Assembly (NCBI GenBank): GCA_029945375.1
Contig: CM057059.1
Span: forward strand, 2,170,001 to 2,234,000
Source: Agaricus subrufescens
Lineage: Eukaryota > Basidiomycota > Agaricomycetes > Agaricales > Agaricaceae
Direction: 5' to 3'
DNA length: 64,000 bases
The translations under genes were made by a program, and so were the position numbers. Of the stretch, positions 35,500 through 49,968 are shown piece by piece (the stretch's first letter is position 1; every line of letters begins with the position of its first letter). Below the pieces are notes generated by a model. The model was not told the origin of the DNA and searched no databases. It worked only from the letters and a program-made list of their open reading frames with translations.

Positions 35500-38009
35500 A
35501 TGTCGTTTCAGGGCAATCCATATCCTGGGCCTACACCCACCTACGCCCCTACACAACCACCACCAGCGCCCATATATGATCAGAGCAAACCAGAAGACAA
35601 ACAGTTGTCCGATGGCGATGTCAAATCCCCATACCAAGAGGGTCGCTTCAAGCCACAGAACAGGGTCAACGACATCGGCTTCCTCGTATTTTTTATTGCT
35701 GTGGTATGCACCTCAATTCATTATTTGTTTGCTCTGTCTTGATTCTATCCTAGGTGCTCGGTTTTGCTGCTCTCTCCGGCATCGTCCTGAACGATTGGAT
35801 CTCGCACGGCGGCCTTGGAGGTGGGCTCGGCAAACCCGGAGGCCAAACCGGTACAGGCGTAACATTGAACAGGTTCGTTTGATCCCGCCCATGCGAGGCC
35901 AAAGATCTGAAGCAAGTGCTGCGCTCAGGAGTGCCGTATATCTGTTATTGCTGATCACAGCGGCCGCGGTTCTACTTTCCGCGACGTATCTCATGCTGGC
36001 CCGAACATTCGCCAAGCCTCTGATGCATGTGACTCTCGTGCTGTCCATCTTACTCAACATGTACGCTGTCTAGCTTCTTCGCTTCTAGACTCGGCTTCCT
36101 AACTGATTATTATTAGTGGTATTTGCGCATACTACTGGGTGACACGCTTCTACTGTGAGTTATTTTTGGATTTCTCGCCCCGTTAAGTTAGTGGGCCTCA
36201 TTAGATCACTTCCCAAAGCGGGTGCTATCATATTCACTGTCATTGCGATAATCTCCATCATCGCATACTGGGGATTTAGGTCTCGCATTCCTCTTGCAGC
36301 GCTACTCCTCCAGGTTGTTATAGACGTCTCCAAGCATCATACCAGTGTGTATGCAGTTGCTTTCACTGCTTTACTCGTTCAGGCTGCATTCGCCGTGTAA
36401 GTGATCCGCCTTTTGATCAGAGAAGTGACATCAATGATCCGATCGCAGCTGGTACACATTCACGGTCATCGCCACGTTCGTGTTCAATCCGTTCCCTTTG
36501 TCAAAAAAAAGTTCTGATGACACTTCCTTAGATATGCCAAGTGGACGCCAGGCAGTCCATGTGTGTTCATGTTCCTTCCCAGAAGGTTGCGCGTTCAATA
36601 CTAATGTCCAAAATCTGAAGCTTGCGGTGATGCTGGAACGGGCTGTTCATCTGGAAAAGTCGCAGGTCTAATCTTTTTCGAGACGTTCGCGTTCTTCTGG
36701 TCATCTCAAGTCATCGGAAACGTCGCTTTGGCCACCCTCGCTGGGGGCCCCTATGGATGCTGGTATTACTTTGGTCCTAAGGGATCTTATGGAGGCGAGA
36801 TGGTGCGCGTCTATGACCTTTTTCTCACCGGCCCCGTCGACTAATTGGTTTCTCCGTAGCCTAAAAATCCCACTCTCTCTGCATTTGGTCGTGCATCAAC
36901 CAAGTCGCTGGGTTCTATCGCATTTGGATCGCTGATAGTCACCCTTCTTGACCTCCTTCGACTTCTGTTCCAGACACTTAGCAATGATGCTATTGAAGAA
37001 GGAAATCGTGAGTGAACTAAGTCGGTGTACATTTGACTTTTGGCTCAAGAGTTGTAAAAAGCTATCGGGGCATGTCTTGGGTGCTGCGCTGCCTGTTTCG
37101 TTGGCTTGATAGAGAATTTGGTCGAGTACTTCAACAGGTAAGAGCATGGTCATATGCAATACGAATTTACACACTAATCATACGCGTTCCACCCACGAGG
37201 TATGCATATATCGAAATAGGTAAGGCGATTGTTAACTGTAGCAAATGCACATCTTGACACTCCGTAGCGCTATATGGCAAACCCTACGTACCCGCTGCGC
37301 GTGACACTTGGCGACTGATTAAAGACCGTGGTGTGTGATAATATGCTGCCCATAAACTTAAAGCGCATGTTCATTACACCCGAACAGGTATTGACGCTCT
37401 TGCAAATGACTCATTAGTTAGCATGAGTAAGTTCTCATTCTTCCGCCGAATAATCTGATTTTGATGAACATCTTTTAGCGCTGACCTGGGGAGGCTATGT
37501 CATCGGACTGCTCTCTTCATTATTTGCATACCTCTATGTCCGATGTAAGAGCACAACATTCCCACTTCTGAAGCCTCGCTAAAAGCACCACTTCTAGTCA
37601 CGGCGCCCTCATACAACAACGATGGACAGTATACTGCTCCAATTCTTCTTTTTGCTTTCCTTATCGGCCTTCAGTGCTGTGAGTTCATTTAGCCTTCATA
37701 TCTCCCATTCAGTGGATAAGACTGTGCTTCTTTTCACAGCACTAACCTTGTCGTCCGCTATCGAAGCCGGCGTATCAACCATGTGAGTTTTAATATCTGT
37801 ACATGAGGTAAAACTCCATCGCTGATGCTTCTGTGCTATCATAGTTTTGTCGGCTTAGGAGAAGACCCACAGGTGCTCCAGCTGAGGGCGCCTGACCTAT
37901 TCAATGTGCGTTTGAACACTGCTTTTCGAGAGTGCATTCTTGCTGAATTCAATGATAGCTTATATCTACCAATTACCCTCGAGTGACTCAAGGAGTGCCA
38001 GGGGCGTAG
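35500..38009 (+). CDS. PNS1: Pns1/CTL (SLC44) choline-transporter-like protein
   Basis: Polytopic plasma-membrane protein of the choline-transporter-like family. The yeast Pns1 substrate is not firmly known. ATG at 35500 (MSFQGNPYPGPTPTYAPTQP) begins a long Pro-rich cytosolic tail. The membrane part has about ten segments, among them VNDIGFLVFFIAVVLGFAAL, TAAAVLLSATYLMLARTF, GAIIFTVIAIISIIAYWGF and KVAGLIFFETFAFFWSSQVI. The family core follows: FGPKGSYGGEMPKNPTLSAF, FGSLIVTLLDLLRLLFQTLS, CCAACFVGLIENLVEYFN, YAYIEIALYGKPYVPAARDT, then WRLIKDRGIDALANDSLV. It ends FVGLGEDPQVLQLRAPDLFN, LISTNYPRVTQGVPGA. More than ten exons, all joined in phase. Confidence 0.92.
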
Positions 38010-38225
38010 ACAGAAAGGAAAGCCCGGTTGGTAGGTAGATAAAGTAGTTAGTTGGGAGGTGGCTATCTTGTTTCTACTTAGTATTCTATGATGTCATGCG
38101 GTACTTTTGCCCTGATGGAGTTTGGCAGGCTTGACCTGACCTGCGCAACCAACCCGCAGCTGCCTTTGCAGTTCTCTGCAATACTCTCACTGGGACGGAC
38201 GTAGTATTCGACTTCAGGAGCCGAC

Positions 38226-39108
38226 ATGCGCAAGACATCATACGTCGTCACCTTCTTTCTAGTCTCCGCTATTCTGGTCCTTGTGAGCCCTCGTAGATTC
38301 TAGTTCTCTCAAACCCAAGATAGACTTTTTCATTCCGAATAGAACGTCATCTCAACCAAGAGAGTAGACTGGTATAACCCATCCCACCGTCATCTTCGTG
38401 TGTCTAAATCTCATTTTATCCACAGGCTCGTTGTAAAATCCTCCGAAGTCCTTCACACTCGAGTAACAACCGAATACGGCCTAGGCGAGCTATGCGAAAC
38501 CATCTACACTCACGTCCCCAGTCCCACAGGCGACGGCGAGATGATCTACCGCTCCCATAAATGCCGCAGATTCCCTACAGGCGTCAAAGACGACTGCGAC
38601 GGCCAAAACAGAGCATTCTGCGCTGAATGGACAAGCGCAGGGTATGTCGATCAAGTCGCTATCGGTTTCGGAGTTGTGTCACTCTTAGCGATATTGTTTG
38701 GTGTGACTACGGGATCGAGAAGGAGGAGGATTTGGGGAGTTGTATCTTGGTTGGTATTTTTCCAAGGTCAGAGGAGTTTTTTTTGTTGTAGTTTTGGATT
38801 ATTCAAGCTGACTTGCGGTTTAATAGCGGCTTGTCAACTCACTGCATTTGCGATCATCACCCATATCTATGATACAGTTGAAGCATTTGAGCATGCTCGT
38901 CCTGGTGCGTTCCAAGCGTAGTTTCAATGTGCAAAGATCTTAATACCTCGGCGCGGTGACAGGTACTGGATATATTTTGACTACCATCTCTTGGGTGTCA
39001 GGTTTCATCATCACTGTCGGAGTCGTTACTACTGGGCTCTCTGCTAACAGTGGTCACAAATGGGCTGCTGGGAACCGCGCGTATCACTCGATCCCTGGAG
39101 GAGACTAA
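38226..39108 (+). CDS. tetraspan membrane protein, claudin/SUR7-like topology
   Basis: Small membrane protein of unknown function. ATG at 38226 (MRKTSYVVTFFLVSAILVL) starts with the first membrane segment. A large extracytosolic loop with several Cys follows (LGELCETIYTHVPSP, YRSHKCRRFPTGVKDDCDG, NRAFCAEWTSAG). Then three more hydrophobic segments: DQVAIGFGVVSLLAILFG, IWGVVSWLVFFQ-AACQLTAF and TGYILTTISWVSGFIITVGV. It ends in a short cytosolic tail, AGNRAYHSIPGGD, stop 39106-39108. The four-segment layout with a Cys-containing first loop fits SUR7/PalI/claudin-like fungal proteins, but I see no diagnostic motif. It lies next to chitinase and Kre6 genes, so a role in the cell cortex or wall is possible. 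Confidence 0.75.
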
Positions 39109-39357
39109 AATCCTTTCGGCGCGTGCTACTCAGTCTCTGTGTTGTCGACTTTTTTTCGCACCTTCTGAATACCTTTATTTCGCGTATCTACAACCTTTTA
39201 CAAGATGATATTTCTCATCTTTTCAGCACCAACCAGCTATGTACATATTCCCTTGTGTGAGAAACGTCGTACTTGCCTATTCCGCCACTCAAACGACATC
39301 AACGAGGCCAAAATCAAGATAAGAGATGTATAAGAATAAGAAAATGCAGGTAAAAGT

Positions 39358-41108
<1,751 letters not shown>

Positions 41109-41524
41109 CGAAACTGCGGCTGACCACTGGACAGCCACACACCCGCGTGACTGAAATAAGCAGCAGAATTCACACGGCTAATTGCACTCTCACCCCACTA
41201 TCTCTCCACGTACCGAGAAGTCGGCTTTCGAGTTCAGAAGGCAAATGAGGGAAGCGAGTTAGGTCAAGTCCAACAATCTCTAGTACAAAAAGTAGTCCAG
41301 AATAATAATGAGAGTGTGTGATAACTGAGACGAAGCACGCGACTCTCGTGGCTGTCGTTCCACCATACACTAATTGTCCAAATATTCAGCCCACCCAGAT
41401 ATGATAGAGGTCTAAAAACTTTTAAACAGTCCAAAGAAAGCGTTCAACGGTGAAGAACAAGTCTAAGTATTAATATGCGGTAATAAATATCCAATATCTA
41501 AATCCGAAAAAGCAGCATGTCCAT
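41109..41524. other. intergenic, between Kre6 stop and chitinase start
   Basis: 416 bases between two minus-strand genes. AT-rich in its right half. No exon or repeat seen. Likely contains the chitinase promoter. Confidence 0.5.
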
Positions 41525-44077
41525 TTAGCATTGACCAAGAAGCGAGTTTTTCGGCCACGGTTGCTTGTAGTCGTCCACCCACGTTGTCAGGTTGGGGTTC
41601 GTATAAGCTTCTATGTATCTGAGGAGAATACCACGAAGATTACTCGATGGTTCGCATAACGCTATAGATCGACGCTCACCTGTTGATATATTGCGCGGTT
41701 GGAAAATCCTTGGGGTCACAACCTACATTGATCTCATCTTCAGGTTGATATACTCGAATATAATCCACGCGCATATGCGCCGGGAAGGGTAGATGGTCCA
41801 AGTCTACGGGGCCAAAGTTCTTCGACATCCCCAAGTTCATGATGAGGTACTATTATAATTTAGCTGGCTATCAGAGGAGTGAAAGCGAATATGTACCATA
41901 GGTTCTTGAGCAACAGGTCGTGCAGAAATCTGCACTGATGGATCAGGCCCTAGACCATGACCTCTTAGAGTCCACGACAATTTTCCGTTTGAAACCCATG
42001 TAATATACTGTCACAGAATCTCAGAGTTAGGGTCTAATGATAGTCAATGTAATCTTTCACTCACTCCTTCGTCAAATCCAGGCTTATACTAACATGTCAT
42101 CTAAGTTACAGCTTTCACCGCAAACCAACGACAATGAAGCGACTCACCTCAAAGCCGTAGACAGAGTAGCATCCGCCGTCAAATTCATAACAACTGGGGT
42201 TGGTATTCGTTGTAACAGAAGTAGCTTGCTGTGTGATACTCCCAGTGAAACCGTTTTGTTGACTGATGGTAGGATCTGCGATGATCATATTCGCTGATGA
42301 ATTATCCCATATATACCCGTGATTGAACGGCTTTATAGACCAAGCAGGTAAGTTCCATGAATGTAAATGATTAGCGGCTAAAACGAAAGGACCTACCCCC
42401 CATTGTGCAGATTGTGAAACGTCAGCAATTAGTGTATCTTGATTTATCTATCTCATCAAATCGCAAGCACGAGTGATTAGTGACAAAGGCACCACGCATG
42501 TGTTGATCAGAGCTTTGACATGTAACAAGGAGACCTCTGCTCACCTGAGCTTCGAACACATCAATTTCTGGCGCAGCTCGTCCAACATAAGTACCGTCCG
42601 GATGTTTTGGACCAGGATGAGATTCTCCGGCGCATGTACACCTCGATAGTCTTTGCCCAGGGAGGAATGACAGTATCCCATCGTGCTTCTGGTCTCCACC
42701 AGTCGTGGCTGCGGCAGGAAGTCCGTTCAAGGTTTGGTTAGGAAGAGTACCCACATCACACGTATCATAGGTATATGGCCACTGCAACACGCCACCGTAG
42801 CATGATCAGAGAGGGAGACATGTTTGGGAAGAAAGTCAGACGCACAGTTCCTTCCAGGGAAGCACCATATCCCGCTCTTCCAAGATTTCCCATCGCCCAA
42901 ATTGCTGGCCAAAAGCCGAGAATATTGCTAAAACCCGGCAGTTGTACATTTGCCTCGATATATCCTCCAGTAAAGCAAAATTTGTTCCTATGCACAATCA
43001 GATTTTGTTTGAACGCTATCGCATGAACACGTACCATGTTGACAAAAGACCTAATCTCAAAGACCATAAGCGCCAATGTATGAAATTAACCATTTTGCTT
43101 ACCACCCTCATAATTTAGACCGTGTGTCTGTTTTTGGCTGAGAGTGATGACCAAGGAGCCGCCCTCTGTCACGATAGCTTCTGGATCATACCACTCCATA
43201 TTATTTGTTTGCTGTCACAATGAATCAACCTCAGCTCCAAATCTATCAGATCGAAACACACCCAGTAATGTAGATTGACCGCTTCCCAATATGGGTCTTC
43301 TCCAGGATAAAACGTGCGTCCATCGACATTAAATTCGTCGGAAAATACCAACTGCATGCGCTTCTGAGGATCATTCCATGAGGATATGATATATGCATCC
43401 CTCGGAGTATCCTGGTCAATAAGACCATAATTTCCTTGAATCAAGGGTATCTTCACTTGAAATCGGTTTTCCGAGTATTGGAGCATTCAACGACATACCT
43501 GTCCACTAGCATTGATCCCACCAATATTAAACGCTCCATTCGTACCCATTGGCCGATGGCGGACGGTGTAAATAATGGGGTACGCGATACTATAATAAGA
43601 TGATTTAGATGTTACCGAGTGCTAAAATAGAGCGCATATGCAAAACTTACAATAATAGGAGTATTCCCACAATGACCACAAGGAGACACCCACAGTTTCC
43701 AATACCCCGTTTCGAGAATGTAGAGAGTGATTGTGATTGGTTCGTTGGCATGTGTAGGTCATCGTCGTCCTCGACGTAGTTTGGTGACAAGTTGAGTCCC
43801 CACTCCTGAGGATTGTGAGAGAGAGAGTACTAGGAATCATATTAGGTATGAAGAAAGCATTTCAGGACGGGAGGGTACGCACTAGGTGGGACACCTTTGC
43901 AAAACTCGAGCGAGCACCAACCGGGTATATTGATGAATCCGAACTAGGCTAGTCGTTGTTTTCAAATGAGCAAGGGAGACCACACTATATGCTATTGAGA
44001 TTGCAACTCACCAAGGCGGTCCATTCGCCTTTCCTGAGGGGTGAGCCTAGCGAATCCGAGAATATAGGGGTTGGCAT
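41525..44077 (-). CDS. Kre6/Skn1 beta-1,6-glucan synthesis protein (GH16-like)
   Basis: Type II Golgi or plasma-membrane protein needed for beta-1,6-glucan in the wall. ATG at 44077 (MPTPIFSDSLGSPLRKGEWT). A long cytosolic region with YSLSHNPQEWGLNLSPNYVE and an acidic stretch (EDDDDLH) precedes one membrane segment (CGCLLVVIVGILLLFIAYPI). The luminal GH16-like domain has QLVFSDEFNVDGRTFYPGED, YWEAVNLHYW, the WPAIWAMGNLGRAGYGAS segment, the catalytic-type APEIDVFEAQ, MYLIMNLGMSKNFG, and HMRVDYIRVYQPEDEINVG. It ends NPNLTTWVDDYKQPWPKNS, LLGQC. The layout and motifs are exactly those of the SKN1 family. About ten exons. The chitinase gene follows on the same strand. Confidence 0.92.
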
Positions 44078-44415
44078 GCTTGTGTAGTGGACGTGAAAGC
44101 AGGACGCAGAGAGAAGGAGACTAAAGGAAAGAACGGGAACTTTTGGTTTGCACAGCTGTGCAAACACCCGCTAGTGGAGACAAGTAAGGGTTGCAATCAG
44201 TTCCAGAGCCATGCTGAAATTAGTCCAGACGCCCCAAAGATCGCTGCCATCGATACAAGTAGCCACAGCGGCCAATGCGCAGCAAGCTCCAATCTTAGGG
44301 ACTAGAACACGTCATATGTGACGTTTCCCAGTCCACCCCGATATTCTGGTGGTCAAAAGACATATCAATATTACATAATACTCACACAGCATACTAATAG
44401 TTAATCTGATATAGC
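44078..44415. other. intergenic, no gene seen
   Basis: 338 bases between the Kre6-type start and the GTPase stop, both minus strand. Short frames only. Expected Kre6 promoter. Confidence 0.5.
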
Positions 44416-47130
44416 TTAAAGTATTTTTGTGATGACTCCAAGCCCCTGCCACGATAAATGAGAAACCTCGAAAAAAATAGACTATTTGGCGACAAACCTT
44501 CGTCTTTCCCTCGCGGAACAGCAGCTTCATACCCACCTTGACATACTCGGGATGGGAGATAAATTCAAATTCAACTTTAGCACGATCTCCGGTGCGAAGG
44601 ACACCTTGGGGGTGATCCATCTCGATTATGCGAACGGTTTGTCGAACAGCCTACACATACGCATAAGTTATAAAGTCAATGAGCTTCCCGGTATCATGAC
44701 TCACGCCACAGTGTAACATGGCCTGCTCGATTTTAGTCAGAAAAACCTAATGTTCAAGTCGCAACTTACCTGATAATTGCGCTGTAATGTCGTGTTATGA
44801 CTTGTATAATAAATCAGAACATAAGTGCGGTAGAAGAAGAAAAGAACACATACTACAGAATAAGAACTTGGCCCTCAAATCGTGAGACGGCTGTGAAAGA
44901 TGGCTCAAAAAAATTTTATGACACAATGGGGCATACAACACACATCGTGGTGGTATATCTGTCTTGGGTACCAAAACCATCCCTTTCCGTACTTCTGCGC
45001 GTTTAACGCGTTTCAACGCAAGGGAGACGCATTGTCCAGCTTCCGCGGAGGTAACAATTGCACTTTGGGAACGAGTTCAGGAAAAAGGAAGCCGGATGAG
45101 AAGAGTTACTCACCGTTTGCGATGCATGCTTTTGACCGCTGTGGTGCGGTAATTGCCGTTGGAATCTGGCCCCAGTAGGACTGTGTCTCCAGCCTTGACT
45201 GTGCCGGAGTTGATGATACCATTCACCACTGTTCCGACGTATGGGACAGACCATGTTTCTATGATGGAAATCTCGTACCTCCTCAGCCACTAAGATAGTC
45301 CGAATCGGGAGAACTCACCTCGAGTGGTTGATCTATTGCGAATTTCGAAACATCATGCTCACTTGAAGGTAACAGATTAAGGAACGTTCGGAGCTGCGTA
45401 GTCGAAACGATGGTTCAACTTGATGACTACTGCCCTCGAGAAACTGCTTACATGATCAAGACCTTCGCCTGTTACATTTGAGATCTTAAATATTGGGCAT
45501 ATCCTTCCTCATGTCAAGTTGTGTTTAATAGAAACTAAGAGAAGTGGCATACCTCTCAGAACCGAAAGTTGTGGCTAGTTCAACTGACATCTCTGTGTCT
45601 TTGACGAACACGGGAGTCTTTCTAACCAAAACCATTAGAGACGCTACATCTACACGCGAGCTTTGACGACTAACCTACAACCTGGACTTTGTAATATTTT
45701 AGTAACTTGTTTGAGAGTTTCTTCCAGCTTGGGTGCTGGGGTCATATCAATCTTTTAAAGCGTTATTCACTACCAACTATGGGAATCAAGTGACAAACTG
45801 ACTTTCGTTATACAAACAACCACGGGAACACCGAGGGCCAAAGCTATGGCTAAATGTTCCTTGGACATTCCTATCAATCCGGCGTTTGCTCCAACTATTA
45901 GGATCACACAAGAAGGAGCCCCCGAAGTGAGACCGTATAGAGTCGTCTTCAGATATCGTTCATGTCCGGCGAGATCTGCGCTCTGTTGGTCATACGTCTG
46001 ATCTTAATCTGAGAGCATACCTATAAAAGACACGATCTTGGCCGCCTGCAACGAGATTTCTTCCCAGCCTAGCTTCTCGTGTCTCGTCACATTGTCATCC
46101 TTGCTGATTGTCTGAGGTAAGATCGGGGCTCCAGAGGGGCCAAACCCTAAGATCTGATCAACCGTTAGATGAGATACTGCCTGATTCCTTTACCATACCT
46201 CCATTCCGACGCTGGAAGTTCTCCCTGTTTCTATTTCATGTTTGTGCCTAAAAAGCGCAACGCGTGCTTTCCCTCGGCCGTCGTCGAGGGAACCTAAATC
46301 CGTATGAAAGAATGTACGAGATATTATAGTTGGTGCTTCACCTCGAGTCAACACTCCAAGAGTTGTTGATTTACCGCTATCAACATTACCAACTACTGCA
46401 CATCTCACCTCAGGCGTGAGGGATATATTTGGAGGAGGTAGACGCAGTAGTAACGTAGATCGAGGGTGCGCCCCGTTTAGTGACTCGTGTAAGAGTGAAA
46501 CCTATTGGTGAATGGTTTAGTTTAGAAGTACATGAAAGATGAGTAAAGTTGATACCTTTCCTCCAACCTCGTCTACGAGATTTTCGAGAGCTTCCTTGAT
46601 CCCAATTATCTGTTCAGGAGTTCTCTCTGTGCCTATCCAGCCATCGGCCGTATCTGTGAGTTTTGCTGTGAACAATGTAGTGTGAGGTGGTTGAGCTCCT
46701 ATCCGAAAGACATATTCGCCATGGTTCTGGGTCAGCAGCTCGGCGATCATATCTCTTGCCATCGCGTGATCAGCTGGACCATTCATCAGGACGTAATTCT
46801 GGGAAGTGATCACCAAAACCGCAGCACATTAAATTTAATGTCAGCAGCTTTCCTCAGCATACGCCACGATCATAGAACGGGTCCTCATACCATGATACGA
46901 TCCTCGAGCTCTATTAATGATGCCTGGGTGGCATTGTCACCCTTTGTTAGTGTGGTGTCCTTCGGTGTAGCGCCGGAGGTATCATCCTTTGTCTTGCCTT
47001 TCGCCGGGGGCACACTTCTCTGATCATGGGCCTCTTTCTCCGGAATTTTGGAGGTCAAGGTTCTCTGCTTGGCAACTTCCCGGTTATGGATGTCGTCTAT
47101 CTCGGTCTGAAAATTTCTCAGAGTCGTCAT
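44416..47130 (-). CDS. GTPBP1/2-like translational GTPase
   Basis: EF-Tu-type GTPase. Animal GTPBP1 and GTPBP2 act in ribosome rescue and mRNA decay. The N-terminus is extended ([20 protein letters not shown]), with a charged linker, then [20 protein letters not shown] and [20 protein letters not shown]. The G domain has [19 protein letters not shown] (G1), [20 protein letters not shown] (G3), VVVCITKIDMTP (G4) and [15 protein letters not shown]. The beta-barrels have [60 protein letters not shown], and [20 protein letters not shown]. The end, [14 protein letters not shown], matches the family and is restored by one intron. The frame is open upstream of 47130 ([10 protein letters not shown]), so another exon may precede it. 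Confidence 0.9.
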
Positions 47131-47368
47131 GGAAGGATTGTCCTTGTATTGGTCCGAGAACCGGATATAAAAGTTGGGCAGACCGAGTCACGGGCAGCGA
47201 GTCAATTGCTTCGAGCGATAGTCATGCAGTGTCATAAGCTTGCAGTGCTTGGCAATCCCAGGAAGAACAAACAAGAAGCAACATATCTGTGACATTACCT
47301 CACGTGCTCTCAATAAACGTTATTGTATTGTTCAATTCCATGCAGCACAACGATGAGCGTCTAACCCC

Positions 47369-49518
47369 ATGGTCAGTAACAGCCAGGATGATGCGCAGGT
47401 CGCCCCACGATCCTCCAGCATACGTCGAGTCAGCGGAACTCAACCAGGTCTCCTCGACCCCACTCAACCATCGCGTCTTCTTCGACTGCAGGGCGCGAGG
47501 TTGTCCTTTGCGGCTTTTGATCCGCTCACAGCACACGCCCCGGACACTCCTGACTTTACCAAAATTAACATAAACAGCGATTCATACCGTCCAAAACGTG
47601 TCGTCATTGAAACCGCACCCTCTGGAGAGTGCACCTGGCGCTTTGTACCCAGTGCAAAGAGGGACGAAGGAGTTGTTGATGAAGGGACTTGGCCCAGAAT
47701 CGTTGATGTTTGTGGGTTAGTTGAGCAAATCTACATGGAATTTTGTTTCTCACTTGCAATGTGTAGACACCTCGTAGAAATGACACAAGATCAATGGGAC
47801 ATATATAAATTGGATCTTCGCTATGAATGCTTGGTTCGGAGACCTTCCCAGCTAACCCTCATCCGGCCTGCGCCTCAGCAGCACCTATCCGCTCAATCCA
47901 CTCAAACTACCGGTAAACGTCAAATGACTTCACAATCACCTCCTCCTAAGAGGTCGATGCCACCTCCACAAAAACACTTTGAAAGTGAAAGTGAAAGTGA
48001 GAGTGGCGATGAAGAAGAAGTAGAGTTAATGGTGACCAACGGCGAGCCATTCCGCCGCCGTCAAAAGTCCGTTGCAAGAGAACGTAGAGAACGAAAACTA
48101 AAGGAAAGAGAAGAACGCCGACAAAAAAACGCTCGAAAGACGGGATTTTTCTCCCTCGATCATGGAATACAAATGGATATATATCCAGATGTTCCAATAA
48201 TCGACGAACGTCCCCGTACTCCTGATCGAAGTAACGATGTAATGGGAAGCGGCAAACGAAAAGGTAGTGGCTCCCTGAAAGTATATAAGAGTTCATTGAC
48301 AGTCCACCAGTCACCAGCGTGATCGATACTTCATGGTCTCCAGACCAGAGAGCTTTCGAAGAATTGCGAACGCCTAGCACGGCCTGTTATACCGCCGCTT
48401 CTGCCACGAAGAGAACGCGGACTGTTCCTCCAATTGCAGCCCAACGAGAATTCAGGCAAAAAAAGATGGAGCGAACTAGGCTCAAACAGCAGAAAAGAAC
48501 CGCCGAAGCCGAGGCGCGGAAATGGGCAAGAGAAAGGCAGCTCTTGGATGAGATAATGGAAGATCTTCTGCAACCAAGTACTGAAAATCACTCGCATAAT
48601 GGTGGGTTTGTGTTAGAGTCCGTGGCGTTAGCTCAGATTGTGGTGTAGGTATCTCAAATGATATGCCAACGAAATTGGATGCAAAACCTTTAAATGATTG
48701 TTCCCGTTCACCTTCAGAGAGCCCAGAGCAAGAGAGCCCAGAGCAAGGAGATGATCTCCAATCCGACGCGGATGAGCATGCGCGTCTCGCTGCCATCGAA
48801 GAATCCCGGAGGAAACTCGCCGAGCTCGAACGAGATCGGTCCCTATGGGAAGAACAAGCTAACCAGCGACGGCAGCACGAAGAAGCTGAACGACAAGCCG
48901 AAAAAAAGCGGGCAGCAGAACGTATGCGTGAAGAAGCCAGGAGAAATGCAGAGGCAGAAGCTAGAGCAAGAAAACAAAGAGAAGATGCAGAGGCGGAAAA
49001 GCGAGAACAGGAAAACACTGTCAAGCGGGAGAGGGAACTGCGAGAGCAAGAAAGAAGCCAAAGGCAGCAACGTTGGTCGCTTGGACCCTGGACTACACAA
49101 CGAGCGTTAGAACGTTATCGAGTACTTGCAGAAGCTTTCGACAACACCAAGTATACATCTGAACTGCCTCTCGTTACAGAAGATGTTCCTTGGCCTTCCT
49201 TGCAATCCCCGAGAGGCTTCTCGATTGAAGATGTCACCTGGGATTCAGTTGAGCGCTTTTTCGAGGCTGTGCGACCACACTTGAGACTCCAAGATTACAG
49301 AGTGCTGGTAGAAAAGAGTCATCGCAGGTTCCATCCAGATCGTTGGCGGAGTCGAAACCTCTTGAAGACGGTCGAAGGAGAAGATATTAGAGGGTGTATG
49401 GAAGTCGGTGAGTACCATTTGCACCGGAAGCGATCTGTCATAATTCCTCCCCATTGTAGCGGCGAATACAGTTGCTCAGGCTATTACGCCTCTGTGGCGA
49501 AATCTTACAAGCCGTTGA
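47369..49518 (+). CDS. coiled-coil protein with HPD-containing C-terminus
   Basis: ATG at 47369 (MVSNSQDDAQVAPRSSSIRR). Several exons. The first part has RLSFAAFDPLTAHAPDTPDF, then GHLVEMTQDQWDIYKLDLRY. A long charged middle contains Glu-Ser repeats (ESESESESGDEEE) and Lys/Arg/Glu-rich helices. A very strong coiled coil follows (about 90 residues, EEAERQAEKKRAAERMREEA). The C-terminal domain reads ALERYRVLAEAFDNTKYTSE, VPWPSLQSPRGFSIEDVTWD, VLVEKSHRRFHPDRWRSRN, then RGCMEVAANTVAQAITPLWR, and ends NLTSR. The FHPDRW segment resembles the J-domain-like C-terminus of NF-kappa-B inhibitor-like 1 proteins, which is my best guess. The join between the two central exons (48600-48725) is tentative. 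Confidence 0.75.
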
Positions 49519-49550
49519 AGACAGAAGTAGGCCGAAGACTGAAGTAGGCC
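49517..49550. repeat. 17-bp direct repeat at the 3' end of the coiled-coil gene
   Basis: GAAGACAGAAGTAGGCC and GAAGACTGAAGTAGGCC lie head to tail with one mismatch. The first copy starts inside the stop codon of the preceding gene. Confidence 0.8.
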
Positions 49551-49968
49551 GAAGAAAGATCGGTACATAGCTGTACACTGGGACAGGGAGAATTTAGGTT
49601 AATATTACAGTATAGATAGGATAGGATAACGACGCTAGTGCTGCCTGTAGTTAGCGTCGATGGTAGCAGGGTTAATGAGGGCAAGGGACGCCAGCCAAGT
49701 TGTGGGCAGTTCAAGCGTGGTCAGGACATGCAGTCACGCGGCACCGCACCACTGCATCAGGCCTTCTACGTTCTCATTACACCATTACTCGCAACAGCCC
49801 ACACCTCGATTGTGATCTTGGTTCTTTCCTAATCGGCTCCAATACAACCAGGGAAGGCTGCTGCTATTGTGCTGCTGTTGTATTCGCTCCCTCAGGCAAG
49901 CCTGGGCTGTGCGGGAAATAGCCGCCGAACACGACTCCCCTCCTGTCCGTGCTTGTTCCTTCTAAACA
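49519..49968. other. intergenic, no gene seen
   Basis: 450 bases between two plus-strand genes. Apart from the 17-bp repeat at its start I see no exon chain. Probable promoter of the RING gene. Confidence 0.5.

Noticed and set aside
48482..49024. 180-residue minus-strand frame rich in Ser and Cys
   Set aside because: Mirror of the Glu/Arg coiled coil on the plus strand.
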